A DNA stretch of 64,000 nt from JAFKFH01 sp017307375 (GTDB lineage: Bacteria; Pseudomonadota; Alphaproteobacteria; Ferrovibrionales; Ferrovibrionaceae), in the NCBI GenBank assembly GCA_965229335.1, contig OZ245874.1, positions 5,642,001 through 5,706,000 of the forward strand, written 5' to 3'. A model generated the notes under the pieces. The model saw nothing but the letters and a program-made list of their open reading frames with translations, was not told the origin of the DNA and searched no databases. The translations under genes and the position numbers were made by a program. This document shows positions 1 to 8,411 of this stretch, piece by piece. Positions within the stretch are counted from its first letter, which is position 1. Each line of letters begins with the position of its first letter.

Positions 1-804
1 GCGACCGGCAAGGGCGAACATTTCCGCGACGGCGGCGCGCTGGCCCGCCTGTGGCGCGAGGCGCCGGATGCCGCCGGGATCGTCGCCGCCGACCCGGTGT
101 CCTATGCCGCCGGCCGTGCCTGGACGGCGCGTTTCGCGCCCGATCATACCGAGCGCCTGACCCGCGCCAGGGCCGACGACGACCGCTTTACCGCACTCGA
201 CGGGATGATCGAGGCCGCCAGCCAGCCGGACGTGCCGCTGGCCGGCGGCGGCCGGCTGGTGATCGAACCGGGGCGGACGCTGGCCGCCGTCGACGTCGAC
301 AGCGGCGATGCGACGGCCGGCGACCGGCGCAGCCTGGTGCGTGCGGTGAACCGCCGTGCAATCCCGGAGATCGCCTGGCAGTTGCGCCTGCGCGAGATCG
401 GCGGCCTCGTCGTCATCGACTTCCTCAAGGACAGCGGCCGCGCCGATCCCGGCCTGATCGAAGGGCTGCGCCATGCACTCGCGCCCGATCCTGCCGCGAT
501 CAAGATCGCCGCGCGGTTCTCCGAGTTCGGCACGCTGGAACTGACCCGCGAGCGGCGCAGCGCGGCGCTGGCCGAACGCCATGCCAGCCCCGAGGGGCTG
601 CTCGCCCGCCTGGCCCGCCGGGCCGTGGCCGAGGCGCGCCAGAGCCGCGGCCGCCCGCTGTTGCTGACCGCCGGCCCCGATCTTGCCGCCCGCCTCGACG
701 ATGCGACCCTGGCGCGCTGGGCGGCGGCACTGGGCTGCCCGGTGACGATGCGCAGCGACGTCGCGTTGCGCGACGATCGTTTCAGCGTGAGCGCGGCACG
801 ATGA
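1..804 (+). CDS. rng: Ribonuclease E/G family protein, 5'-truncated
   Basis: This is the C-terminal part of an RNase E/G-type endoribonuclease, cut by the left edge of the window; the reading frame is open from base 1 and stops at 802-804. The visible part has the catalytic core of the family: VDVDSG corresponds to the first metal-binding Asp region, and GGLVVIDFLKDSG to the second. The Asn that normally sits two residues after the first Asp is Asp here, as I recall for shorter RNase G homologues of this gene order. The FGTLELTRERR block that ends the catalytic domain follows. The N-terminal S1 RNA-binding region lies outside the window. The stop overlaps the yacG start (ATGA), so the two are translationally coupled. 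The rng-yacG order (usually preceded by maf) is common in Alphaproteobacteria. Confidence 0.85.
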   Translation, partial: ATGKGEHFRDGGALARLWREAPDAAGIVAADPVSYAAGRAWTARFAPDHTERLTRARADDDRFTALDGMIEAASQPDVPLAGGGRLVIEPGRTLAAVDVDSGDATAGDRRSLVRAVNRRAIPEIAWQLRLREIGGLVVIDFLKDSGRADPGLIEGLRHALAPDPAAIKIAARFSEFGTLELTRERRSAALAERHASPEGLLARLARRAVAEARQSRGRPLLLTAGPDLAARLDDATLARWAAALGCPVTMRSDVALRDDRFSVSAAR

Positions 805-977
805 GCAAGCAATGCCCGATCTGCGGCCGCCCGCCGGTCGACGACTTCAAGCCGTTCTGCTCGCGCCGCTGCAAGACGGTCGACCTGAACCGCTGGCTGT
901 CGGAAGGCTATCGCATTCCGGTGGCCGACGACTGGGACGAAGACCCGGAAGCGCCGCCGCAGCAGCGGCCGAACTGA
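801..977 (+). CDS. yacG: DNA gyrase inhibitor YacG, zinc-finger protein
   Basis: A 58-residue protein with the YacG zinc-binding pattern: CPIC near the N terminus (Cys5, Cys8) and FCSRRC (Cys20, Cys24), followed by the family's VDLNRWLSEGYRIPV block. In characterised bacteria YacG binds GyrB and inhibits DNA gyrase. The ATG overlaps the TGA of the upstream RNase gene by the ATGA arrangement, which fixes the start. The C-terminal tail is acidic and then proline/glutamine-rich, as is usual for the family. Length and the neighbouring gene both agree with the assignment. The next gene is on the opposite strand and ends 10 bases downstream. Confidence 0.92.
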   Translation: MSKQCPICGRPPVDDFKPFCSRRCKTVDLNRWLSEGYRIPVADDWDEDPEAPPQQRPN

Positions 978-987
978 AAATCTTTCT

Positions 988-1506
988 TCAAACTGGCGTC
1001 GGCCGGCCCGCCGCGAGCGATGCGGCGATGGCAGCGATCGAGCCTATCAGCACAAGCGGATCGTCTTTTGCGGGCGTGAAGCCACGGCGCTGCCAGAATC
1101 GCGCGGCCTGCTCATCGACGGCGTTGACCAGCAACGCGCGCCCGCCGATCAGTCCAGCCGCCTGGACGCAGCGTGCAAGAGCGTGCTTTACGAGACCGGT
1201 TCCGATGCCGCGCCCGGCCCAAGCCAGATCGGTGGCGAGCTGACCCAGAAGAAGGCAGGGAACCGGATCCGGCGGCTGACCGGTGCGCACCGATCGCGGC
1301 AGAACCGACGGCACCACGGCAGTCGGTGCCAGACCGTAGAAGCCAACGACACGCCGGGCCTCGTGAACGACGAGAACCGCCGTGAAGCCTTTTTCCTGGT
1401 TGGAAAGGGCACGCGTCTTCAACCAGTGATCAAGTGTCGGTTTGCCGCAGGCAAATTCGGAAACATCATGCGCGGCGCTGAGCGGTTCGGGAGACGATAG
1501 CACCAC
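988..1506 (-). CDS. GNAT-family toxin of a type II toxin-antitoxin pair (TacT/AtaT-like)
   Basis: A 172-residue GNAT acetyltransferase. It has the features of the TacT/AtaT toxin branch, which acetylates the aminoacyl group of charged tRNA: an N-terminal block around FACGKPTLDHWLKTRAL, a central VVGFYGLAP strand, the acetyl-CoA pyrophosphate loop around LAWAGRGIGTGLVKHAL, and a C-terminal NAVDEQAARFWQRRGF segment. It begins with GTG three bases after the stop of the upstream DUF1778 antitoxin, so the pair is co-transcribed in the usual antitoxin-first order. The tRNA target cannot be read from the sequence. Family assignment is firm because of the pairing; toxicity is inference. Confidence 0.87.
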   Translation of the reverse strand: MVLSSPEPLSAAHDVSEFACGKPTLDHWLKTRALSNQEKGFTAVLVVHEARRVVGFYGLAPTAVVPSVLPRSVRTGQPPDPVPCLLLGQLATDLAWAGRGIGTGLVKHALARCVQAAGLIGGRALLVNAVDEQAARFWQRRGFTPAKDDPLVLIGSIAAIAASLAAGRPTPV

Positions 1507-1509
1507 GGC

Positions 1510-1809
1510 TCATCTTTTCGCGCCATCGCCTGCTTCCCAAGGTGCAGGCCGACTGACCAGTTCCACCATCTCCGCGACCGGCGCCGCCGGCCGCGACAGG
1601 ATTTCGACGAAGTCGGCGAACCCTTCTGGACTCATGCGGACCAGCCGGTGCTCCATGATCACGTCCTCTGCCGCACGAACCGCCGCGTCACGTACGAAAT
1701 CGGTGCGTGACCGTCCGCGAAGAGACGCCGCACGATCAATCATCGCCACGTCTGCTTCCGGCAGGCGCATCGATATCGGATATTCCTTGCGTTCGACGTT
1801 CGCGGCCAT
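1510..1809 (-). CDS. DUF1778 ribbon-helix-helix antitoxin (TacA-like)
   Basis: A 99-residue protein. Residues 1-50 match the DUF1778 ribbon-helix-helix DNA-binding domain (strand EYPISMRLP, then two helices with RSRTDFVRDAAVRAAEDVI). The C-terminal part, rich in Pro/Glu, is the likely toxin-binding tail. It precedes the GNAT toxin by three bases. The ATG has a strong AAGGAGG ribosome-binding site. Upstream lie a candidate promoter and an overlapping palindrome, so autoregulation by the antitoxin or the complex is likely, as is known for this family. Confidence 0.88.
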   Translation of the reverse strand: MAANVERKEYPISMRLPEADVAMIDRAASLRGRSRTDFVRDAAVRAAEDVIMEHRLVRMSPEGFADFVEILSRPAAPVAEMVELVSRPAPWEAGDGAKR

Positions 1810-1826
1810 CAGCGCCTCCTTGGTTC

Positions 1827-1863
1827 AGGGTAGCGATCTGTAGTTCTTTTTGCAATACAAAAA
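1827..1863 (-). promoter_or_regulatory. Candidate promoter and operator of the toxin-antitoxin pair
   Basis: On the minus strand, TTGCAA (1850-1855) and TACCCT (1827-1832) are separated by 17 bases, a plausible sigma70-type promoter. An inverted repeat TTTTTG-n5-CAAAAA (1847-1863) overlaps the -35 box. This is where an autorepressing ribbon-helix-helix antitoxin would be expected to bind. The sequence elements are seen; the regulatory role is inference. Confidence 0.5.
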
Positions 1864-1876
1864 TTACTTCAGGCGG

Positions 1877-3652
1877 TCAACCCTGCAGATAGGAACCCCG
1901 ATCGATCGCCGGCGCCGCGCCGTCGGCATGGAACAGCACGGCGATGCGGCGGGCGCGGTCGGCGGCAGGCAGTGCGATGGTCAGCCGAACGACGCCGGTA
2001 TTGGCCTCCTCCGGCGGGTTCGTCGGCACCGGCTCGACGGCGAAGCTGCCGCCGGGGGTCAGGATCTCGGCGCGCAGCCGGCGCCCTTCCTGGACCAGCA
2101 GTGCCTTGTTGCCCTCGACGGTGATTGCCGCCCGACTGTGGATCGTCCAGACCACCGGCCGGCCCTCGGCCGGGCCGATGCGGTCGTCGACCAGCACCGC
2201 ATGATCGGGCAGCAGGACGATATCCCTGACGATGCTGCCGGCCGGGCGGTCCCAGGCGGCGGACAGGTCGATGCGGGCACGGCCGTCATCGGCGATGGTC
2301 AACGGCGCATGCGCGTCGGGACGCTGATTCCCGGTACCGAAAGCCAGCGTGTTCTGGCCGCGCGTCGCCTTGCGGTAATAGGACCAGCGCTTGTCCGACC
2401 CGAAATAGCCGGGCAGCGCATAGTCGTCCGGGCCGAGCTCGACGGCCCAGCGCTGGCCCAGCGCGTCGAGCACGAAGCTGCCGAGATCGAGGTCGGCGTG
2501 GTTGACGCGGTTGTCGCCGCCCTTGGCGCCGACGAACCAGGCGCCCGGATCGGTCCATGACGAGCGGAAGCAGGCGACGTCGATCGCCCGGAAATGCCGG
2601 CTGAGCGGCAGATCGAATTTGGCCGGGTCGAAATGGCCATGCGCGCCGGCGACCAGCTCGAGCGCCTGGAAGGCGCGCAGTCGGGTCGCCAGCGCCAGCG
2701 ACGTGTCGACCGGGCGGTTGAAGCGGCGGCCGAGCCAGCCCATCCCGCCATAGCCGACATCCTCCGGCCCGTCGCCGTAGTTGAAGGCAAGGCCGGTCGG
2801 CCCGCGCATATGCAGGATGTAGTCGCCGGTGAGGCCGAAACCCGGGCTGTCGGCCAGGCCCTGGCCCATCCCGACGCTTTCCAGCGCCCAGACCATCAAT
2901 GTCGAATACCGGGTGCCGTAAGCCCAGTAGCCGGCGCCTTCCGGGTAGCCGCCGTCGGGGGCGTAGGCCGAGAATCCGCTGCGGCTCGACGCGATCGCGG
3001 CCTCGAGAACCTGGTCGGCGAGCGCCTCGTGGGAAGCCCGGACGACGAGGCTTGCGACCGTCAGCCCGGAATTGCAGACCAGATTCCAGTTGTGCGTCGC
3101 CTTGGTCCAGTAGACGCCGGCGCGATGGGCGGCCAGCCCCGGTTCCAGCGCCTTGGCCACCAGCGCCGCCACCAGCGTGTCGCGCAGGCCCGGCCGCAGC
3201 ATCGGGCCGAGCCAGCCGATCGCCAGCGCGACCGCCGTCGCCATCTCGGCAATGTCGAGGAACTGGACCGGTCCCCAGTCCTCCCAGCCGGCAACCGTCT
3301 CGAGATCGACCGCCAGGCGGGCGGCGACCGCTTCGTCATTGTCGAGCCGGGCGATCAGCCCCAGTACCAGCGCACGTTCGAGCATCAGCCGGCTGGAGGG
3401 CAGCAGCACGTTGCGCCCCGGCTCGAACTCGCGGACAATCGGCTTCTTCGTCAGGGTTTCCTGCGCCCGGCGCCGCAACCGCTCGATCGTCGCGCGGACG
3501 TCCTTGTCTTCCGACCGACGCAGGCCCGCGATGGTTGCCTCGTCCAGGGCCAGCGGCGGCAATGTGGGATCAGCCGGTGCGGCACCGGCGGCGAGAACCC
3601 GGCCGGCCCACAACAGGGGCATGGCACCAAGGAGGGTACGGCGGGACAGCAT
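1877..3652 (-). CDS. Heparinase II/III family protein, Tat-exported
   Basis: A 591-residue protein starting MLSRRTLLG, which fits a twin-arginine (Tat) signal with cleavage near AGRVLAAGA. The mature part has an N-terminal all-alpha region typical of alginate-lyase/heparinase folds (blocks HNWNLVCNSG and YPEGAGYWAYG, residues about 200-280). A C-terminal beta-rich half carries NRVNHADLDLGSF, the His/Asp motif conserved in heparinase II/III-like proteins. The start is at 3652, because GAGG lies seven bases upstream and the signal begins there; the frame stays open upstream, but that part is antisense to lhpC. It would act on a uronate-containing polysaccharide in the periplasm; the substrate is unknown. 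It is divergent from the hydroxyproline operon and shares a 150-bp control region with it. Confidence 0.82.
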   Translation of the reverse strand: MLSRRTLLGAMPLLWAGRVLAAGAAPADPTLPPLALDEATIAGLRRSEDKDVRATIERLRRRAQETLTKKPIVREFEPGRNVLLPSSRLMLERALVLGLIARLDNDEAVAARLAVDLETVAGWEDWGPVQFLDIAEMATAVALAIGWLGPMLRPGLRDTLVAALVAKALEPGLAAHRAGVYWTKATHNWNLVCNSGLTVASLVVRASHEALADQVLEAAIASSRSGFSAYAPDGGYPEGAGYWAYGTRYSTLMVWALESVGMGQGLADSPGFGLTGDYILHMRGPTGLAFNYGDGPEDVGYGGMGWLGRRFNRPVDTSLALATRLRAFQALELVAGAHGHFDPAKFDLPLSRHFRAIDVACFRSSWTDPGAWFVGAKGGDNRVNHADLDLGSFVLDALGQRWAVELGPDDYALPGYFGSDKRWSYYRKATRGQNTLAFGTGNQRPDAHAPLTIADDGRARIDLSAAWDRPAGSIVRDIVLLPDHAVLVDDRIGPAEGRPVVWTIHSRAAITVEGNKALLVQEGRRLRAEILTPGGSFAVEPVPTNPPEEANTGVVRLTIALPAADRARRIAVLFHADGAAPAIDRGSYLQG

Positions 3653-3729
3653 CGACGACCTCGGAACGGTTGCAAGCGGTGCAACCATACCCCCGCAGGG
3701 CGAAGCGGCACATGAACGTTTTTTAAGAT

Positions 3730-3744
3730 TGGATACAATATCCA
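3730..3744. promoter_or_regulatory. Perfect 15-bp palindrome in the heparinase/lhpC divergent region
   Basis: TGGATACAATATCCA is TGGATA-CAA-TATCCA, with perfect 6-bp arms. It lies 58 bases before the lhpC start and 77 bases before the heparinase start. Its size and centre resemble operators of FadR-subfamily GntR regulators, which commonly control hydroxyproline and sugar-acid genes. No regulator gene is adjacent, so the cognate protein is unknown. Confidence 0.6.
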
Positions 3745-3802
3745 GATGCGCTATAAGGGCAGCAACCCGGCGCCAGACGGCCCGGCCTACGGAGGATGAC
3801 CG

Positions 3803-4705
3803 ATGACGCGCGCAGTGCAATGGGCCGGGGTGTTCCCGGCCGCGACCACCCAGTTCAAGGATGATTTCTCGCTCGATCTCGACCTGACCCGGCATCTGCT
3901 GGAAGCGATGATCGACCAGGGCGTGCACGGCCTGATCATGCTGGGCTCGGTCGGCGAAAACACGGTGCTGGAGCCGGAAGAAAAGCTCGCGGTGCTGCGC
4001 ATGGCCAAGGAAGCCACGCGCGGCCGCATCCCCGTCATCTCGGGCGTCGCCGAATACACCACCGCCCAGTCGATCCGCTTTGCCAAGGCCTGCGAGGAAA
4101 TCGGCATCGACGGGCTGATGGTGCTGCCGGCGATGGTCTACAAGGCCGACGCACGCGAGAACGTCGCCCATTTCCGGGCGGTCGCCAATGCGACCAAGCT
4201 GCCGATCATGGTCTACAACAACCCGCCGGCCTACAACGCCGATCTCGGCCCGGCCGAGTTCAAGGCGCTGGCCGACGTGCCGAACCTGGTCGCGATCAAG
4301 GAAAGCTCGGGCAATTCGCGCCGCGTCACCGACCTGATCAACGAACTCGGCGACCGCTACATCATGTTCTGCGGCCTCGACGACCTGGTGTTCGAGGCGG
4401 TGGCCCTGGGCTGCGTCGGCTGGGTCTCGGGCTTCACCGACGCCTTCCCGAAGGAATCGGTGCGGCTGTTCGACATGCTGGCCAAGGGGCAGTTCAAGGA
4501 AGCGCTGCCGCTCTATCGCTGGTTCACGCCGATCCTGCATCTCGACGACCATCCGAAGCTCGTCCAGTACATCAAGCTGGCGCAGGTGATGACCGGCGTC
4601 GGCACCGAGACGGTGCGCCCGCCCCGGCTGCGCCTGATCGGCGACGAGCGCGAGCGGATCAGCGCGCTGATCCAGAAGGCGATCGATACCCGTCCGCAGG
4701 TGTGA
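3803..4705 (+). CDS. lhpC: Delta1-pyrroline-4-hydroxy-2-carboxylate deaminase (DapA/NAL superfamily)
   Basis: A 300-residue class I aldolase-fold enzyme. It has the superfamily's GSVGEN loop (48-53), the catalytic Tyr138 in MVYNNPP and the Schiff-base Lys166 in AIKESSG. The fold family includes dihydrodipicolinate synthase, N-acetylneuraminate lyase and the hydroxyproline-pathway deaminase. I chose the last because the next two genes encode a D-amino-acid dehydrogenase-like flavoprotein and a hydroxyproline epimerase, the LhpA/LhpB/LhpC set. The reaction would convert delta1-pyrroline-4-hydroxy-2-carboxylate to 2-oxoglutarate semialdehyde with loss of ammonia. It is the first gene of the operon, four bases before lhpB. 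The semialdehyde dehydrogenase that finishes the pathway is not in the window. Confidence 0.87.
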   Translation: MTRAVQWAGVFPAATTQFKDDFSLDLDLTRHLLEAMIDQGVHGLIMLGSVGENTVLEPEEKLAVLRMAKEATRGRIPVISGVAEYTTAQSIRFAKACEEIGIDGLMVLPAMVYKADARENVAHFRAVANATKLPIMVYNNPPAYNADLGPAEFKALADVPNLVAIKESSGNSRRVTDLINELGDRYIMFCGLDDLVFEAVALGCVGWVSGFTDAFPKESVRLFDMLAKGQFKEALPLYRWFTPILHLDDHPKLVQYIKLAQVMTGVGTETVRPPRLRLIGDERERISALIQKAIDTRPQV

Positions 4706-4709
4706 AGAC

Positions 4710-5975
4710 ATGACGGCGGCACCCGAACGCATCCTGGTGATCGGCGCCGGGGTCATCGGCCTCAACTGCGCGATCGCCCTGCGCAAGACGGGTGCCGCCG
4801 TCACCGTCATCGACGAACGGGGGCCCGGCGAAGGCACCTCGTTCGGGAATGCCGGCTGCATCGCGATCGCCGAGATCCTGCCGATCTCGACGCCCGGGCT
4901 GATCTGGGACGTGCCGCGCATGCTGCTCGACCCGCTCGGCCCGCTGTCGATCCGCTGGTCGTACCTGCCGCGGCTGGCTCCTTGGCTGTGGCGGTTCTGG
5001 CTGGCCGGCGGACGCGAACGCGTGGCCCGGCTGACCGGCGTGCTGGCCAGCCTCACCGGCCGTTCGTGGGAAGACTGGCGCCTCGTCGCCGACGAGGCCG
5101 GGATCTCGCATCTGATCCAGCAGCGCGGCAGCCTCGTCGTCTACGACACCGACAAGGGCTTTGCCGGGGCTGCCGGCGAATGGGCGGCCAGGGCCGATTA
5201 CGGGATCCGCTTCGAAAAGCTCGGCGGCAACGAGTTGCGCGAGCTGGAGCCGGCGCTGTCGCCGCGTTACCGGCACGGCTACCTGATCAACGACTGGGGC
5301 CACGTCGCCGATCCCTACCGCATCGTCACCGGGCTGGCCGATCATTTCCTGGCGCAAGGCGGGATCATCCTGCACGGCCGGGTCGCCGATTTCCGGCGCC
5401 AGGACGAAAAACCTGTCGCGGCGCTGGTCGCAGGCGCGCCGGAAATCGCCTTCGATCGTGTCGTCATCGCCGCCGGCGCCTGGTCGAAACCGCTCTGCGC
5501 CAGGCTGGGCCTCGATGTCCCGCTCGATACCGAACGGGGCTACAATACGACGCTGGCCGAACCCGGCATCGCCGTCTCCCGGCCGATCACCTCGGCCGAA
5601 GGCTCGTTCGTCGCCACCCCGATGGAAATGGGCCTGCGCATCGGCGGGGCGGTCGAACTGGCCGGACTCGAGGCGCCGGCGAACTTCCAGCGTTCGCGCG
5701 CGCTGCTCGAACTGGGTCGCCGCATGCTGCCCGGCCTGAACACGGCCAGCGGCAAGGAATGGATGGGCTTCCGCCCGTCGATGCCCGACTCGCTGCCGGT
5801 GATCGGGGTCTCGCCGCGCGACCGCAACGTGCTGCTCGCCTTCGGCCACGGCCATCTCGGCCTCACCGAGGGGGCGACGACCGGCCGGCTGATCGCCGCC
5901 CTTGCCACGGGCATGCCGACCGTGATCGATATCAAGCCGTTCCGCGTCAACCGCCGCTTCACCGGCGCCGACTGA
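4710..5975 (+). CDS. lhpB: cis-4-hydroxy-D-proline dehydrogenase (DadA-like FAD oxidoreductase)
   Basis: A 421-residue FAD-dependent oxidoreductase of the DAO/DadA family. The dinucleotide-binding motif GAGVIG is at residues 12-17, followed by an acidic end of the second strand (VTVIDERGPGEGTSFGNAG). The C-terminal FAD-contacting block SLPVIGVSPRDRNVLLAFGHGHLGLTEG is also present. Between the deaminase and epimerase genes it is best read as the enzyme that oxidises cis-4-hydroxy-D-proline to delta1-pyrroline-4-hydroxy-2-carboxylate at the inner membrane, passing electrons to the respiratory chain. Generic D-amino acid dehydrogenase activity is the alternative reading by sequence alone. Confidence 0.86.
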   Translation: MTAAPERILVIGAGVIGLNCAIALRKTGAAVTVIDERGPGEGTSFGNAGCIAIAEILPISTPGLIWDVPRMLLDPLGPLSIRWSYLPRLAPWLWRFWLAGGRERVARLTGVLASLTGRSWEDWRLVADEAGISHLIQQRGSLVVYDTDKGFAGAAGEWAARADYGIRFEKLGGNELRELEPALSPRYRHGYLINDWGHVADPYRIVTGLADHFLAQGGIILHGRVADFRRQDEKPVAALVAGAPEIAFDRVVIAAGAWSKPLCARLGLDVPLDTERGYNTTLAEPGIAVSRPITSAEGSFVATPMEMGLRIGGAVELAGLEAPANFQRSRALLELGRRMLPGLNTASGKEWMGFRPSMPDSLPVIGVSPRDRNVLLAFGHGHLGLTEGATTGRLIAALATGMPTVIDIKPFRVNRRFTGAD

Positions 5976-5997
5976 TCATTCCAGGGGATTCATCGCC

Positions 5998-7002
5998 ATG
6001 GCTGCGCAAACCTTCTTCTGCATCGATGCCCATACCTGCGGCAATCCGGTCCGCGTCGTGGCCGGCGGCGGACCGCGGCTCGAAGGCAGGACGATGATGG
6101 AGCGCCGGGCGCATTTCCTGTCGGAGTTCGACTGGGTCCGCACCGGGCTGATGTTCGAGCCGCGCGGGCACGAGGTGATGTCGGGTTCGATCCTCTATCC
6201 GCCGACCCGCGAGGATTGCGACATCGGCATCCTGTTCATCGAGGTCTCGGGCTGCCTGCCCATGTGCGGGCACGGCACCATCGGCACCGTCACCGTGATG
6301 ATCGAGCATGGCCTCGTACGTCCGCGCACGCCGGGCGTGCTGCGGCTCGATACCCCCGCCGGCCTCGTGGTGGCGGAATACAAGCAGGTCGGACCGCATG
6401 TCGAATCGGTCAAGCTGACCAACGTGCCGGGCTTCCTGCACAGCCGCGACATCGCGGTCGACATGCCCGAACTGGGCGGCCGCATCAGCGTCGACGTCGC
6501 CTATGGCGGCAACTTCTACGCGATCGTCGAGGCACAGGAGCATTTCCGCGACATCGCCGACTTCACCGCCGGCGACCTCGTCCGGCTGTCGCCGATCCTG
6601 CGCCGCCGGCTGAACGAGGTGGCCGACATCACCCATCCCGAGAACCCAGGGATCAAGGGCATCAGCCATATCCTGTGGACCGGCGCGCCGCGCATCCCCG
6701 AGGCCACCGCGCGCAACGCGGTGTTCTACGGCGACAAGGCGATCGACCGCAGCCCCTGCGGGACCGGCACCTCGGCCCGCATGGCCCAGCGGCATGCCAA
6801 GGGCCTGCTGAAGCAGGGCGACGCGTTCATCCACGAATCGATCATCGGGTCGCTGTTCGTCGGCGGCATCGCCGCCGAGACGATGGTGGCCGACCGCCCG
6901 GCGATCATTCCGACCATCGAGGGCTGGGCGCGGGTCACCGGCCTCAACACCATCTTCATCGACGACCGCGACCCCTACGCCCACGGCTTCCTGCTGAGCT
7001 GA
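5998..7002 (+). CDS. lhpA: 4-hydroxyproline 2-epimerase (proline racemase family, Cys/Cys type)
   Basis: A 334-residue member of the proline racemase family. Both catalytic cysteines are visible: Cys90 in PMCGHGTIG and Cys254 in DRSPCGTGTSA. The Cys/Cys pair means racemase/epimerase chemistry rather than dehydration. With LhpB and LhpC next door, the substrate should be trans-4-hydroxy-L-proline, converted to cis-4-hydroxy-D-proline. A GGGG ribosome-binding site precedes the ATG. It ends the operon five bases from the convergent histidine kinase gene, with no obvious terminator between. Compare the second family member at 15589-16593, which has Thr in place of the second Cys. Confidence 0.9.
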   Translation: MAAQTFFCIDAHTCGNPVRVVAGGGPRLEGRTMMERRAHFLSEFDWVRTGLMFEPRGHEVMSGSILYPPTREDCDIGILFIEVSGCLPMCGHGTIGTVTVMIEHGLVRPRTPGVLRLDTPAGLVVAEYKQVGPHVESVKLTNVPGFLHSRDIAVDMPELGGRISVDVAYGGNFYAIVEAQEHFRDIADFTAGDLVRLSPILRRRLNEVADITHPENPGIKGISHILWTGAPRIPEATARNAVFYGDKAIDRSPCGTGTSARMAQRHAKGLLKQGDAFIHESIIGSLFVGGIAAETMVADRPAIIPTIEGWARVTGLNTIFIDDRDPYAHGFLLS

Positions 7003-7007
7003 GCCGG

Positions 7008-8411
7008 CTACAGCACCAGTCGCATCAGCGCCCCGCCGCCCGGGGCTTCGGCAATGGTTACGCGCCCGCCATGGCGGCGGGCGATTTCCTGCACCAGGCA
7101 AAGACCGAGCCCCGCACCCGTCGCCCGCGGCGCCAGGCGATGGAATGGCGCGAACACCCGCTCGCGCTGTTCGGCAGGAATTCCAGGACCTTCGTCCGCC
7201 ACCTCGATCGCGCCGGCGGCATCGACGCGCACGGTGATCAGGCCGTGGCCGCCACCATGGTCGATCGCATTGCGCAGCAGATTGGTCAGCGCCTGCTCAA
7301 GTGCCAGCCGCTCGCCCGGCACGACGACCGGGTGCTCGGCTGCCTCGAAAGCGATGTCGTAACCGCCGGCAAGCGCCAGTGGCACAAAGTCCTCGACCAC
7401 CCGCCGCGCCAGGGCTGCGAGGTCGAGCGGGCGGAGGTCGGGCGGCCTGGCGTCGAGCCGCTGCAGGTCCAGCAATTGTTCGGCCAGTTGGGCCAGACGG
7501 CCGATATCGTCGAGCAGCCGATCGCGGTCTGGCCCCGGCAGCAGCAATTCCAGCCGGCCACGCAGGATGGCGATCGGCGTGCGCAGCTCGTGGGCTGCAT
7601 CGGCAAGGAAGCGGTTGTGACGGGCATAGCTCTCGGCCAGACGGTCGAGCGCCTGGTTGACCGCACGCACCAGCGGCATCACCTCGCCCGGGACGCCCTG
7701 CTCGGGCAGGCGCACGCCGAGGCGGTCGAGATCAATCAGCGCGGCATGGGCCGCGGTGTGTACCAGCGTCGACAACGCCCGTCGCACCACGATCGGCGTC
7801 GCCACCGCAGTCGAAGCCGCCATGATCACCAGGATTGGCAGGATGCCCATCAAGCCGACGACCAGGACCAGCGCACCGGCAATCCGCAGCCAGTTGCCGA
7901 GGCCATCGACATGATCGGCGATTTCGAGATCGAGATCGGCGTTGATTCGCACGGTGCCGGGAGCCTCGCGAGTCTCGCCGGTACCGGCGATTATCTGCAC
8001 CGGCCCGGCGGCACTCTCGACCCGCTTGATCGCGGCGGTCGGCCCCGAACGGCCCAGCCCCCAGCCCAGCCGGACGCGATCGACACCGTCAAGCACCGGA
8101 CCGAGCGGGCTGGCATAGAGCGGCGGCACCGCGCCGGCGGACAATTCCCCGCCCTGGCCGTCGCGGATGATGAACCACAGGCCAGGATACTCGGCCCGGA
8201 GGTCGTCGAGCGTCGCATCGGCCCGCAACGCCAGCCGACCGGCTTCATCACGCATCGCGGCTGCCTTGAGCGCGTCGACGACGCTCCCGTCGTCGTTCGC
8301 ATCGTTCAGCGCCAGCATCCCGATGATCAGTCCGAGAAAGGCGAAGAGGCCGGCAGCCTGCAGGGCGACGATGTTGCGTACCAGCCGCCAATGCAGCGTG
8401 CGCGGGGTCAA
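7008..8411 (-). CDS. Sensor histidine kinase, two-TM periplasmic sensor with HAMP
   Basis: A 467-residue kinase. There are transmembrane segments near residues 12-34 and 175-200 with a periplasmic sensor domain between them, then a HAMP linker. The HisKA domain has the phosphoacceptor His274 in FLADAAHELRTP, and an HATPase domain follows with N (LLRNAIDHG), G1 (DEGPGI) and G2 (GAGLGL) boxes. It begins with TTG overlapping the response-regulator stop (TTGA), so it is the cognate kinase of the OmpR-type regulator upstream. The signal is unknown. It is the last gene of a run with an SDR and a small membrane protein. Confidence 0.9.
   Translation of the reverse strand: MTPRTLHWRLVRNIVALQAAGLFAFLGLIIGMLALNDANDDGSVVDALKAAAMRDEAGRLALRADATLDDLRAEYPGLWFIIRDGQGGELSAGAVPPLYASPLGPVLDGVDRVRLGWGLGRSGPTAAIKRVESAAGPVQIIAGTGETREAPGTVRINADLDLEIADHVDGLGNWLRIAGALVLVVGLMGILPILVIMAASTAVATPIVVRRALSTLVHTAAHAALIDLDRLGVRLPEQGVPGEVMPLVRAVNQALDRLAESYARHNRFLADAAHELRTPIAILRGRLELLLPGPDRDRLLDDIGRLAQLAEQLLDLQRLDARPPDLRPLDLAALARRVVEDFVPLALAGGYDIAFEAAEHPVVVPGERLALEQALTNLLRNAIDHGGGHGLITVRVDAAGAIEVADEGPGIPAEQRERVFAPFHRLAPRATGAGLGLCLVQEIARRHGGRVTIAEAPGGGALMRLVL

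Noticed and set aside
3653..5056. A long open minus-strand frame continuing upstream of the heparinase-like gene
   Set aside because: It is antisense to lhpC and lhpB, has no domain of its own, and arises from codon bias in GC-rich DNA. The heparinase start with signal peptide and ribosome-binding site is at 3652.
5998..7002. Reading this gene as a plain proline racemase
   Set aside because: The operon with a D-hydroxyproline dehydrogenase-like gene and a DapA-type deaminase favours 4-hydroxyproline epimerase.
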